From positions 309,074 through 373,073 of the forward strand of contig NZ_FNFB01000002.1 of assembly GCF_900100395.1 (NCBI RefSeq): a stretch of 64,000 nt of DNA, read 5' to 3'. Positions 1-7,859 of this stretch are shown in pieces. This DNA comes from Nonomuraea maritima. GTDB lineage: Bacteria > Actinomycetota > Actinomycetes > Streptosporangiales > Streptosporangiaceae. The translations under genes were made by a program, and so were the position numbers. The notes below the pieces were generated by a model. The model saw only the letters and a program-made list of their open reading frames with translations. It made no database searches and was not told the DNA's origin. Numbering within the stretch: position 1 is the stretch's first letter; the number at the start of each line of letters is the position of its first letter.

Positions 1-408
1 GGCGGCGTCGTACGGGCACAGGATGGTGACCTCGCGCCCCGCGAACGCGACGTTGATCAGCGCCTCGTGCTGGGCACAGGCAGGACGTTCGAGGGCGGTG
101 CGGCCGGGCCAGATCGGCTCGCCGATGATGCGCACGCGCCGGCCGGGATGCCGGTCGGCGAAGTCGCGCAACACGGCGGGGATGATGCGGCCCGGGTTGC
201 GCCCGGCCTCGCGCATGTCGAGCAGGCGCACCAGGCCTGCTTGCGCGCCGAGCGCGGAGCTGATGAGCCGCAGCCGGTCGGACGGGACGGCCACCGCGAC
301 GGGCTCGCCCGCCGCCAGCCCGTCGCGGACGAAGGACGTGGTGGCAGCCACGTACTCCCGGTCGCCTCGGTAGAAGAGGGCCGGATGGTGGAAGGTCTCA
401 GCCGGCAT
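1..408 (-). CDS. MEDS-domain sensor / RsbA-like anti-sigma regulator (partial, 3' end outside window)
   Basis: The reverse strand reads open from about 417 to the window edge. The chosen ATG at 408 gives a protein beginning MPAETFHHPALFYRGDREYV; GTG 417, ATG 414 and GTG 411 are in-frame alternatives. About 136 residues are visible. The phrases FVRDGLAAGEPVAVAVP, LLDMREAGRNPGRIIPAVL and RVRIIGEPIWPGR are typical of the MEDS sensory domain. In actinomycetes this domain usually precedes a histidine-kinase-like ATPase domain in RsbA-type anti-sigma proteins, which would lie off the left edge here. There is no good ribosome binding site, and a TAGCGT box ends 7 nt before ATG 408, so a leaderless message is possible. 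Domain call fairly sure; the full architecture is inferred. Confidence 0.75.
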   Translation of the reverse strand, partial: MPAETFHHPALFYRGDREYVAATTSFVRDGLAAGEPVAVAVPSDRLRLISSALGAQAGLVRLLDMREAGRNPGRIIPAVLRDFADRHPGRRVRIIGEPIWPGRTALERPACAQHEALINVAFAGREVTILCPYDAA

Positions 409-415
409 CACCATC

Positions 416-421
416 ACGCTA
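416..421 (-). promoter_or_regulatory. Possible -10 box of a leaderless transcript
   Basis: On the reverse strand TAGCGT lies 7 nt before the ATG at 408, where a leaderless transcript would begin. No convincing -35 is visible, so this rests on spacing only. Confidence 0.25.
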
Positions 422-577
422 CCCAAACTTGATGACTTCAAGAGATCCCCACGGGGTACGTCATACCTTGTGAAGAGAGTTCAAGTGATTCACCGCCCCC
501 GTCCCGACCGCAAGGACGTCCCCCTCGATCTGCGCACCCCCTCGGGCCGGCGCCTCCCGTTCTGAGTGTCGCGAACC

Positions 578-583
578 TATGCT
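578..583 (+). promoter_or_regulatory. Possible -10 box (TATGCT), leaderless start of the DUF1707 gene
   Basis: TATGCT lies 6 nt before the ATG at 590, and no Shine-Dalgarno sequence is present. The transcript would start at or beside the start codon. No good -35 is visible. Confidence 0.4.
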
Positions 584-589
584 CAAAAC

Positions 590-1141
590 ATGTCGGAATT
601 ACAGATGCGAGTGTCGGACTCCGACCGGGAGCGCGCCGCGCGGCAGCTGCAGCGCGCGTTCTCGGAGGGCCGCCTCGACGAGGTGGAACTCGAGGACCGG
701 CTTGAGCTCGCCCTGACCGCCAAGACGTACGCCGACCTGATCGGCCTCGTCTCCGACCTGCCGTCCGACGAGCCGCGCGCCGACGAGGTGGTCGAGCTCG
801 AATCCGCGTCCGGCACACTCAAGCGTTCGGGCGACTGGGCGGTGCCGCGCCGGCTGCGGGCGTCCTCCAGGTTCGGCAGCGTCAAGCTCGACCTGTCCGG
901 CGCCGTCATCGAGCATCCGGTCGTCGAGATCGAGCTCGACCTCCCCTTCGGTTCAGCCTGGATCACCCTGCCGGAGGGAGCCACGGCGAACGTGGACGGC
1001 TTCCGTACCGACTGGGGGCGGGTGGCCTGCGACGTGCCCGGCCGCCGCCGCCCGGAGGCGCTGTACGTGGTGATCACCGGCCGGGCGACGTACGGGAAGC
1101 TGACCGTGCGCTATCCGCGCAGGCGGCGGTCCACCCACTGA
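590..1141 (+). CDS. DUF1707 / LiaF-like cell-envelope protein
   Basis: The protein has 183 residues. The N-terminal 55 residues (MRVSDSDRERAARQLQ ... GRLDEVELEDRL ... YADLIGLVSDLP) are a textbook DUF1707 domain. The rest forms a short beta-rich region resembling the C-terminal LiaF-like domain of envelope-stress proteins (FGSVKLDLSGAVIE, VEIELDLPFGSAWITLP). I chose ATG 590 over GTG 566 because the DUF1707 domain starts there and a TATGCT box sits 6 nt upstream. No membrane segment is visible, so it is probably cytoplasmic or peripheral. It converges on the Rieske gene, with 31 bp of 3' overlap. The molecular role of the family is not established. Confidence 0.85.
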   Translation: MSELQMRVSDSDRERAARQLQRAFSEGRLDEVELEDRLELALTAKTYADLIGLVSDLPSDEPRADEVVELESASGTLKRSGDWAVPRRLRASSRFGSVKLDLSGAVIEHPVVEIELDLPFGSAWITLPEGATANVDGFRTDWGRVACDVPGRRRPEALYVVITGRATYGKLTVRYPRRRRSTH

Positions 1142-2223
1142 TGGAACTGGGCGATGTGGTGCTCGCTGGGCACGAGCACCCCGCCCTCGCGGTACGCGCG
1201 TGACGCCATGCCGGGCTGGGTCCGCTCGCAGGCGTCGAAGTCCTGCTCGTTGACCCGGTGGAACAGCTCGACCGAGTGCGACAGGTCGGCTCCCGACGCC
1301 ACGACGTCGGGGTGGTAGAGCCAGTCGCACTCGACGACCGTGCGGTCGACCGCGATCGGGAACATCCGGTGCAGGATCACGTGGTCGGGCACCAGGTTGA
1401 CGAACACCTGCGGCTTGACGGTGATCGCGTAGTAGCGGCGGTCCTGCTCCCGGGCCACGTCGGGCAGCTTGCCGAAACCGGCGCTGCCGTCGACGGTGAA
1501 CCCCTGCGCCCGGTCGGCGAACGCGGCGCCGTGGCCCACGTAGTACTGGGCCGCGTAGCCGCCCGCGAACTCGGGGAGCACGGCGGTCAGCTCGGGGTGG
1601 ATGGTCGCGCAGTGGTAGCACTCCATGAAGTTCTCGACCAGGAGCTTCCAGTTGGCCTTGACCGTGTAGGTGATGCGGCGGCCGAGTGCGAGCTTGTCGA
1701 CGTGGTAGCGGTCGATGGACGCGAGGTCGCCGAGCCGTTCGGTGGCCGCGCCCATGACGTTCTCCTCGAACGAGGGCGGGTCGTCGGCCAGGCAGACCCA
1801 GGCGTACCCGAGCCATTCGCGCAGCTCGACGGGCACGAGTCCGTACGCGACGCGGTCGATGTCGGGCATCTTGACCAGGTTGGGCGCGGCGGCCAGCCGT
1901 CCGTCGAGGTCGTAGGACCACGCGTGGTAGGCGCACCTGATCGTCCTCTTGACCTCGCCCGCCTGCTCCAGGCACAGGCGGGCGCCGCGGTGGCGGCAGA
2001 CGTTGAGGAAGGCCCGCAGCCGGTCGTCGCGACCGCGGACGACGATGACGTTCTCCCTGCCCACCTGAACGGTACGGAACGCACCGGGTTTCGGCAGGTC
2101 CTCGGCCCGGACCGCACAGAACCAGAGACGTTCGAAGATCTTGGCCTGCTCGTCCTCGAAGATCTCGGGATCGGTGTACGAACGACCGGGAAGGGTCGGT
2201 ACCAGGCTGGACGTGCTGCTCAA
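1111..2223 (-). CDS. Rieske non-heme iron oxygenase, alpha subunit (GbcA/CntA-like)
   Basis: 370 residues. The Rieske [2Fe-2S] ligands are visible as C76-x-H78 and C97-x2-H100 (CRHRGARLC ... CAYHAW). The catalytic iron site is NWKLLVENFMECYHCATIHPE, with H204 and H209; D328 in VNEQDFDACE is the likely third ligand. The residue before YH is Glu (E201), the bridging position that is Glu in carnitine- and betaine-type oxygenases and usually Asp in ring hydroxylases. This favours oxidative N-demethylation or C-N cleavage of a quaternary amine over aromatic dihydroxylation, by inference. No reductase or ferredoxin gene is adjacent, so electrons must come from elsewhere. It follows the flavin monooxygenase in the same direction by about 65 bp. 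Confidence 0.88.
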   Translation of the reverse strand: MSSTSSLVPTLPGRSYTDPEIFEDEQAKIFERLWFCAVRAEDLPKPGAFRTVQVGRENVIVVRGRDDRLRAFLNVCRHRGARLCLEQAGEVKRTIRCAYHAWSYDLDGRLAAAPNLVKMPDIDRVAYGLVPVELREWLGYAWVCLADDPPSFEENVMGAATERLGDLASIDRYHVDKLALGRRITYTVKANWKLLVENFMECYHCATIHPELTAVLPEFAGGYAAQYYVGHGAAFADRAQGFTVDGSAGFGKLPDVAREQDRRYYAITVKPQVFVNLVPDHVILHRMFPIAVDRTVVECDWLYHPDVVASGADLSHSVELFHRVNEQDFDACERTQPGMASRAYREGGVLVPSEHHIAQFHQWVDRRLRG

Positions 2224-2287
2224 CCAACACCGCCTTGTTGCGCATTACGCGATGAGTTGCTCTATATGCGACATCGTCGGCGGGCGA

Positions 2288-3379
2288 TCACGACGCTGTC
2301 AAGAGGTAGTTGCTGGCGCCGCGCAGCCATGCGGCGTACATCCTGGTCGCGAGCCGGTCGGGGATCAGCCCCGCGAAGATCCGCTGCACGTTGGTGACCT
2401 CCGTCGCGGCCAGCCGGGCGGGCCTGCGCACCACCTTCGACCTGGCCCGCTCGTAGCCGCGCAGGTCGCCGATCGAGCGGGTGAGCAGCCAGGCGTCCTC
2501 CAGGGCCTGGTTGGCGCCCTGGGCCATGGTCGGCGGCATGGTGTGCGCCGAGTCGCCCGCCAGCGTCACCGGCCCCCTGCCCCACGCCGAGGGGACGCGG
2601 TGCCGGTGGTGGGGGAAGAAGTCGGCGTCCGCGAGGCCCTCCAGGACGGCCGGCACCGGGTCGGGCCAGCCGGCGAACCGCTCGCGAAGCCGGGCCACGA
2701 CATGGGGGTCGTCCGCCCAGAAGGGCCGGCCGGTAGCCGACCTGACGTCGAACCACCACAGCAACCGTCCCCTGCCCGCCGGGATCAGCCCGCACAGGCC
2801 GCGCGCGCCGGGGATCATGATCGCCCGCCGTTGCTCGGTCAGCGCGGTGGGCCGGGTGGCGAAACCCTGCCAGGTGACCCAGCCGCTCAGTCCGGCCGGG
2901 TCGTCGCCCCACAGCGCGGCCCGCACCGTGGAACGGCGGCCGTCGGCCCCCACGAGCACGTCGCCGCGGACGGTGTCACCATCGGCCAGCCGCACCTCCG
3001 CCCGCTCCGGGACGACGTGCTCGGCCCGTGCGCCGTACGCCACGGGCACCCCGTCGGCGAGCAGTTCGACGAGCTCGCGGCGGGCGATGTGGACGGTGGG
3101 ATGGCCGAAGCGGCGCTCGGCGGCCGTCAGGTCGACGGTGAACAGAGGGCGACCTGCGCCGTCCCACGACTCCATGGTCTCCAGGCGCCTGCCGATGCCG
3201 GCGAGGTCGACCTTGAGCTCCTTGAGGATGGCGGTACTGCCTGGCCAGAGCGTGACGGAGCCCCCGGCCGTGCGCGGCTCGGTGGCCTCCTCGTACACCT
3301 CGGCGTCGTGGCCCGCGAGCAGAAGGCCGCGCGCGAGGGCGAGCCCCGCTACCCCGGCTCCGATCACCACTACTCTCAT
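2288..3379 (-). CDS. FAD-dependent monooxygenase (PHBH-like)
   Basis: 363 residues from ATG 3379, which has AGGGAC about 7 nt upstream; the longer frame to 3406 adds only unstructured residues. The start VVVIGAGVAGLALARGLLLAGHDAEVYE is the GxGxxG dinucleotide fold. VLVGADGRRSTVR is the DG motif, and GPVTLAGDSAHTMPPTMAQGANQALEDAWLL is the GD motif binding the FAD ribityl chain. This is the single-component aromatic hydroxylase family. It diverges from a TetR gene, with an operator in the 51-bp gap, so it is very likely the regulator's main target. The substrate cannot be read from sequence. Confidence 0.88.
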   Translation of the reverse strand: MRVVVIGAGVAGLALARGLLLAGHDAEVYEEATEPRTAGGSVTLWPGSTAILKELKVDLAGIGRRLETMESWDGAGRPLFTVDLTAAERRFGHPTVHIARRELVELLADGVPVAYGARAEHVVPERAEVRLADGDTVRGDVLVGADGRRSTVRAALWGDDPAGLSGWVTWQGFATRPTALTEQRRAIMIPGARGLCGLIPAGRGRLLWWFDVRSATGRPFWADDPHVVARLRERFAGWPDPVPAVLEGLADADFFPHHRHRVPSAWGRGPVTLAGDSAHTMPPTMAQGANQALEDAWLLTRSIGDLRGYERARSKVVRRPARLAATEVTNVQRIFAGLIPDRLATRMYAAWLRGASNYLLTAS

Positions 3380-3405
3380 AACCGTCCCTGGAAGTTGAGA
3401 CCGCA

Positions 3406-3427
3406 AGTATCAGATACTGGGAGTATC
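3406..3427. promoter_or_regulatory. TetR operator between divergent monooxygenase and tetR genes
   Basis: AGTATC-A-GATACT (3406-3418) is a perfect 13-bp dyad. A third AGTATC half-site follows at 3422-3427 in the 51-bp divergent gap. The third half-site overlaps the GGGAG ribosome binding site of the tetR gene (3419-3423), so binding could block both genes. Palindrome directly seen; the binding protein is inferred. Confidence 0.75.
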
Positions 3428-3430
3428 ACA

Positions 3431-3994
3431 ATGTCCGCTCGTGGGCGCAAGCCCGACCCCACGGTCGACGACCGCATCCGGCAGGCCGCGGCCGACTTGC
3501 TGCTCTCCCGCGGCCTGGACTTCACCGTCGACGACGTCGCCGCCACGGCGGGTGTCGGCAGGGCGAGCGTCTTCCGGCGCTATGGCACAAAACGCGACAT
3601 TCTGCTCGAAACTCTCTCCGGCTTCATGGATGCCCACGTCGCCGTCCCCGACACCGGATCACTCGCCGGCGACCTGCGTGCGGTGGTCGCCGACACCCTC
3701 GCCCTCTGGCGACTCCCCGGAATGGCGCACCTGGCCAAGCAGGTGTACGGCGAGGCGGGCCGCGACCCCGCCGTCGCCGAGATCGTCCGCACCGGCATGC
3801 GCACCCGCATGGAACGCTCGTGGGTCGTGTACGAGCGCGCGATCTCCCGCGGCGAGCTCCGCCCCGACGCGGACCTGTGGCTGCTCACCGACCTGTTCGC
3901 GGGCCTCGTCTCGTACCGGGGGCTTCTCGACCTGCCGCTGCCCGAACCAGATGATGTCGTACGTGCACTTCTGCACGGATTTACACAAACTTGA
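3431..3994 (+). CDS. TetR/AcrR-family transcriptional regulator
   Basis: 187 residues from ATG 3431 (GGGAG 7 nt upstream). The N-terminal HTH reads DDRIRQAAADLLLSRGLDFTVDDVAATAGVGRASVFRRYGTKRDILLET, a classical TetR domain. The remaining 130 residues form the helical ligand-binding and dimer domain. It is divergent from the flavin monooxygenase and shares a 13-bp dyad with it, so autoregulation and control of the monooxygenase and the Rieske gene downstream of it are likely. The inducer is unknown. Confidence 0.92.
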   Translation: MSARGRKPDPTVDDRIRQAAADLLLSRGLDFTVDDVAATAGVGRASVFRRYGTKRDILLETLSGFMDAHVAVPDTGSLAGDLRAVVADTLALWRLPGMAHLAKQVYGEAGRDPAVAEIVRTGMRTRMERSWVVYERAISRGELRPDADLWLLTDLFAGLVSYRGLLDLPLPEPDDVVRALLHGFTQT

Positions 3995-4080
3995 TGCCAT
4001 TGGTGTTAGTGAGGTGCAAGTGATGATCAAGCCGCTGCCCTAGGCTGCTCGTCGTTCGTCAACCAACGAAGGGCACGGAA

Positions 4081-4461
4081 ATGACCACCCCCCGCCGTCG
4101 CCGCCTGGCCGTCTCGGCCGCGACGCTGACTTTCGCCGCTCTCGCCGTCACCTCCTGCGGAGCGGTCGGGCAGGCCATGGACTGCGGCACCGCCGCCACC
4201 GAAGCCAGCGAGATCGCGACGGAGTGGAGCACCGCGGTCACGAAGAACGTGACCGACACCGCGGCCTTGCAGGAGGCCTCGAAGAGCGCCGCCACCAAGA
4301 TGAAGGACCTGGCGGGCAAGTACGACGGCGACCTGGCCTCGGCGCTGAACGACCTCGCCGACGGCTTCGCGGGCATGGAGAACGGCGACCAGTCCGGCGT
4401 CGCGGCGCTCGCCGGCAAGATGAACGACTACACGACCAAGGTGCAGTCGGCCTGCTCCTGA
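4081..4461 (+). CDS. Small secreted lipoprotein, unknown function
   Basis: 126 residues. Positively charged n-region (MTTPRRRRLA), hydrophobic stretch and lipobox VTSC give lipidation at Cys26. The mature part is about 100 helical residues rich in Ala, Lys and Asp (AALQEASKSAATKMKDLAGKYDG), with one further Cys pair (C35 and C125). AAGGGC upstream is a plausible ribosome binding site. It stands alone, converging on the GT4 gene with a strong inverted repeat between. I do not recognise a family. Confidence 0.85.
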   Translation: MTTPRRRRLAVSAATLTFAALAVTSCGAVGQAMDCGTAATEASEIATEWSTAVTKNVTDTAALQEASKSAATKMKDLAGKYDGDLASALNDLADGFAGMENGDQSGVAALAGKMNDYTTKVQSACS

Positions 4462-4475
4462 CCGGAGCACACGAC

Positions 4476-4519
4476 GGCTTCCCGCGACCCCGCCCGGCAC
4501 AGTCAGGGCGCGGGAAGCC
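4476..4519. terminator. Bidirectional hairpin between convergent genes
   Basis: GGCTTCCCGCG (4476-4486) and CGCGGGAAGCC (4509-4519) form a perfect 11-bp stem with a 22-nt loop between the lipoprotein and GT4 stop codons. There is no T-run, as is common for actinomycete terminators. Confidence 0.65.
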
Positions 4520-4571
4520 CGCCCGGCACACAGGCGTGGCCGCGCGAAGCCCGTCGCCGACCCTGCCGTGA

Positions 4572-5702
4572 TCAGGCGGGGTCGCGGGGAGCCCGTCCGC
4601 CGTGCCTGCGCTCGCGTGCCTGTGCGTACGCCGCCTCGAAGCCGTCGAGCACCGCGGGCCACGCCCCGGCGGCGGGCGGCGTCGCGCGGTTGTGCGCGGC
4701 GATCGACGTGCGCAGATCGGCGTCGCGGCACAGCCGCGCCACCGCCCGCGCGAGGTCGCCGAGCGTGCGCCCGAGCAGCCCTTCGGTGCCGTCGCTGACG
4801 AAGTCGGCGACCCCGCTCTGCGCCCGGGCCACCACGGGCAGGCCCGCCGCGCGCGCCTCCAGCGCCGCGATCCCGAACGACTCGCGCGGCGCGGGCGCCA
4901 CGAACACGTCGGCCGACTCCAGCACCTTGGCGATCTGCTCGCGGGTGTAGCGGCCGGGCAACGACACCCAGCCCGTCATACCGTTCCTGTCCAGAAAACG
5001 TGCCATCTGCCCGCGAGCCGGGCCGTCGCCGACGATCGTGGCCCGCATCGGGATCTCCGACGGCACCCGGGCCCGCGCCGCCAGCAGGAGCCGCAGCAGG
5101 CGGACGGGCTGCTTGCGCGGCGCGAGCCGTCCCACCGCGACGACGTGCACCTCGTCGCGCCGGACGGGCGCCCCTGGCGGCGGCGCCCAGCCCGACAGGT
5201 CGAGCCCGTTGGAGACGACCCGCACGGGCACCCCGGACCCCGCGACGGCGCGGATCGGCGCCGCGGCGGCGTTGCTCACCGTGGTCGCGACCAGCCGCCA
5301 GCGCTGCCAGCCGAACGCCAGCCTCAGCAGCCGGTAGAGCGCCCGCGTGCCCGGATCCCACATGCTGTGCACCGTCACCACGCACGGCACTCCCGCCCGG
5401 TACGCGGCACGCACGCCCATCCACGCGAACGGCGAGACCGCCCCCGCGTGCACGTGCACCACGTCGGGCCGCCCCGAGACGATCCACCGCGTCAGCCGGC
5501 CCACGCCGAACGGGTGAACCGGCAGGTCGAAAGGCATCCGGGCGACGATGCGCCGCACACCGTCGAGCGGCTCGCCGCGGGTGGCGGTGGCGACGGACAC
5601 CTCGTGGCCGGCCGCGCGCTGCATGCGCACGAGATCGGCCACCTGGACCTCGATCCCCCCGAGTCGCGGCAGGTAACAGTCACTCACGTGAAAGATCCGC
5701 AC
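4572..5702 (-). CDS. GT4-family (GT-B fold) glycosyltransferase
   Basis: 376 residues from GTG 5702; GTG 5735 is an in-frame alternative that would overlap the divergent gene. The N-terminal domain has VRIFHVSDCYLPRLGGIEVQVADLVRMQRAAGHEV and RPDVVHVHAGAVSPFAWMG. The C-terminal domain has VVAVGRLAPRKQP, the GDGP loop and the EX7E region PRESFGIAALEARAAGLPVVAR. This is the retaining nucleotide-sugar transferase family acting at the cytoplasmic face. The GGGAGG before 5702 is unusually close to the start codon, so the start is uncertain. It is divergent from the deacetylase/flippase pair, with about 23 bp between start codons. Acceptor unknown. Confidence 0.88.
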   Translation of the reverse strand: MRIFHVSDCYLPRLGGIEVQVADLVRMQRAAGHEVSVATATRGEPLDGVRRIVARMPFDLPVHPFGVGRLTRWIVSGRPDVVHVHAGAVSPFAWMGVRAAYRAGVPCVVTVHSMWDPGTRALYRLLRLAFGWQRWRLVATTVSNAAAAPIRAVAGSGVPVRVVSNGLDLSGWAPPPGAPVRRDEVHVVAVGRLAPRKQPVRLLRLLLAARARVPSEIPMRATIVGDGPARGQMARFLDRNGMTGWVSLPGRYTREQIAKVLESADVFVAPAPRESFGIAALEARAAGLPVVARAQSGVADFVSDGTEGLLGRTLGDLARAVARLCRDADLRTSIAAHNRATPPAAGAWPAVLDGFEAAYAQARERRHGGRAPRDPA

Positions 5703-5713
5703 CCCTCCCAGAC

Positions 5714-5719
5714 TAATCT
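5714..5719 (+). promoter_or_regulatory. Possible -10 box TAATCT, leaderless start of the PIG-L gene
   Basis: TAATCT ends 6 nt before GTG 5726, and there is no Shine-Dalgarno on this strand. The same hexamer sits 7 nt before the DUF2510 gene start at 52015. Confidence 0.4.
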
Positions 5720-5725
5720 GGGCGT

Positions 5726-6544
5726 GTGCCTCCACGTACCGCTGTGTTCTTCCATGCTCACCCTGACGACGAGGCCCTGCTGACGGCGGGCACCATGGCG
5801 AAACTCGCGGCCGAGGGACACCGCGTGGTCCTCGTGGTCGCCACCGCGGGCGAGCGCGGCCTCGCCGAGATGGAGCCGGGTGAGCAGCTGGGCGAGACCC
5901 GCCTCAAGGAGCTCTACACGTCGGCCGCGCTGCTCGGCTGCGCCCGGGTCGAGTGCCTCGGCTACGGCGACTCGGGGCTGCGTCCCGAGGGCGGCGTCGC
6001 CGACGAGCGGCCCGACAACGCCTTCATCGACGCCGACACCGAGGAGGCCGCCAAGAAGCTCGCGGCGATCCTGCAGGAGGAGAAGGCCGGCCTGCTGACC
6101 ATCTACGACCCGGCGGGCGGCTACGGGCACCCCGACCACGTGCAGGTCCACCGCGTGGGCCGGCGCGCCGCGCAGATCGCGGGCACCCCGGTCGTGCTGG
6201 AGGCCACGGTCAACCGCGACCCGCTGCTGTGGCTGCTGAAGGTGGCGGGCCGCTTCTACCGGTTCCCGCCGGAGTTCGACCCGCGGACGTTCGAGAGCGC
6301 GTACGCGCCGGGCGAGGTGATCACCCACCGGGTCAACGTGCGGCGGTACGCGCGGCAGAAGCGCGCCGCCATGGCCGCGCACGCCTCCCAGGCGAGCGGC
6401 GGCGACAGCGACCGCACGCTCGCCGTCATGCTGAAGGTCCCTGGCCCGATCTACCGCTTCGTCTTCGGAACCGAGTGGTACGTCCGCCGCGACGTGCCGC
6501 CGGGCACCCGCCTCACGCATCCCTTCCAGCGGTGGCCCAAGTAA
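5726..6544 (+). CDS. PIG-L/LmbE-family N-deacetylase (Mca/MshB-like)
   Basis: 272 residues from GTG 5726. The zinc motif AHPDDE appears near residue 11 (AVFFHAHPDDEALLTAG). The second metal motif GYGHPDHVQVH lies near residue 133. Both are diagnostic of the family, which includes mycothiol deacetylase MshB and mycothiol conjugate amidase Mca. Either that or sugar deacetylation is possible, and neighbours do not settle it. It is followed 50 bp later by a flippase-like membrane protein in the same direction. The start is probably leaderless. Confidence 0.88.
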   Translation: MPPRTAVFFHAHPDDEALLTAGTMAKLAAEGHRVVLVVATAGERGLAEMEPGEQLGETRLKELYTSAALLGCARVECLGYGDSGLRPEGGVADERPDNAFIDADTEEAAKKLAAILQEEKAGLLTIYDPAGGYGHPDHVQVHRVGRRAAQIAGTPVVLEATVNRDPLLWLLKVAGRFYRFPPEFDPRTFESAYAPGEVITHRVNVRRYARQKRAAMAAHASQASGGDSDRTLAVMLKVPGPIYRFVFGTEWYVRRDVPPGTRLTHPFQRWPK

Positions 6545-6594
6545 CTCCTCCGGACGGCGAGGCGGGCCGCAGAAAACCGGCAGACTGGACCTCG

Positions 6595-7656
6595 ATGAAG
6601 AACAAGTGGCTCCAGATCGTCCTGTCCGTGCTGTCGCTCGGGCTGGCCGTGCTGCTCGTGGTCTACCTCCCGCAGATCGTGCACGCCCTCACCGGCAAGC
6701 CGGTCTCCTGGAGCGAGATCGGCGCGGTGTTCAGCTCGCTCGGCGCGGGCCAGATCGCGCTCATGACCGCGCTGTGGCTGCTGAGCCTGCTCGCGTACAC
6801 GTTCGTGCTGACCAACTCGCTGCCCGGGCTGAACAATCTGCAGGGGCTCGCGCTCAACGCGGCGGGTAGCGCGGTGAGCAACCTGCTGCCGTTCGGCGGC
6901 GCGGTCGGCGTGGCGCTGTCGTTCGCGATGACGCGCGGCTGGGGCTTCGCCAACCGGGCGATCGTCGTCATGACGCTGGTGAGCGGCATCTGGAACACGT
7001 TGTTCCGATTCATCCTGCCGGCCGTCGGCATCATCGCGCTGCTCATCGCGGGCGAGGCGCCCAACGCCACCGTGGCGAGAGCGGGCTGGACGGGCGCCGT
7101 CTCCATCCTCGCGCTGTGCGCCGTCGTGGCGGCCGCCCTCTACTGGGACCGCGCCGCCGCCCTGCTCGGCCGTGCGCTCGACGGCCTCACGCGGCTGCTG
7201 CGGCTGCGGTTCCACGCCTCCGAGCAGTTCCAGCGGCTGCGCGCCGACACGGCCGACGTCGTCCACACCCGGTGGCCTGGGCTGTCGCTCGGCATGGTGT
7301 TCTTCCTCGGCTTCCAGTGGGCGATCATGGCGGTCTGCATGCAGGCCACCGGCGCCTGGCCCGGGCTCGCGCAGTCGATCGCCGTCTTCGCGCTGTCGCG
7401 GGTGCTCACGAGCGCGCTGATCACCCCCAGCGGGGCGGGGATCATGGAGGGCGGGGTGGTGCTGCTGCTCACCACGGCGTTCGGCGTGCCGGTCGCCCCG
7501 GCGACGGCGACCGCGCTGCTTTTCGGCTTCTGGACCTACACTGTCGAGATCCCGTTCGGCGGTCTGGCACTCGGCGCCTGGGCGCTGCTGCGCCGGCGCG
7601 ACGGCAGGAACGCCGGCGCGCAGCCCCCGTCCGCGATCTCGAAGACCCCCCGTTGA
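6595..7656 (+). CDS. Flippase-like integral membrane protein (UPF0104 / lysylphosphatidylglycerol synthase TM family)
   Basis: 353 residues with about eight hydrophobic segments. The family signatures SAVSNLLPFGGAVGVALSFAMTRGWG and LITPSGAGIMEGGVVLLLTTAFGVP match the membrane half of MprF/AglD-type proteins without the synthetase domain. Such proteins move lipids or lipid-linked sugars across the membrane. It is co-transcribed with the PIG-L deacetylase, and the divergent GT4 suggests a shared lipid-linked glycan role (inference). A 200-bp gap to the AfsR-type gene holds a repeated 26-nt element. Confidence 0.85.
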   Translation: MKNKWLQIVLSVLSLGLAVLLVVYLPQIVHALTGKPVSWSEIGAVFSSLGAGQIALMTALWLLSLLAYTFVLTNSLPGLNNLQGLALNAAGSAVSNLLPFGGAVGVALSFAMTRGWGFANRAIVVMTLVSGIWNTLFRFILPAVGIIALLIAGEAPNATVARAGWTGAVSILALCAVVAAALYWDRAAALLGRALDGLTRLLRLRFHASEQFQRLRADTADVVHTRWPGLSLGMVFFLGFQWAIMAVCMQATGAWPGLAQSIAVFALSRVLTSALITPSGAGIMEGGVVLLLTTAFGVPVAPATATALLFGFWTYTVEIPFGGLALGAWALLRRRDGRNAGAQPPSAISKTPR

Positions 7657-7690
7657 CCACTTGCTGAAGCCGATGTCCCGCCCCCGAAAC

Positions 7691-7716
7691 CAGGAAGTGA
7701 CGAACGTCATGGATGC
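7691..7716. repeat. 26-nt element, copy A (second copy at 37651-37676)
   Basis: Read on the reverse strand, this gap sequence matches 37651-37676 on the forward strand at 24 of 26 positions. The shared core is CGTTCGTCACTTCCTG, preceded by TCCATG. Both copies lie in gaps between genes. Each would encode M-[TA]-F-V-T-S if translated, but the frames run on into antisense of neighbouring genes. Confidence 0.6.
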
Positions 7717-7859
7717 CGCGCTGCCGCCGGCTCGCCTCGAGGCCACGGTCGCCGCCGGGCTGCCTCGTGAGGCCGCAGTGACAATCCCGGACCGATCGCG
7801 GGTTAATCGAGCACGGGCCTTGTGCGTGATTCCGGGGCGCGCATAGCGTGGCGGCTGAC

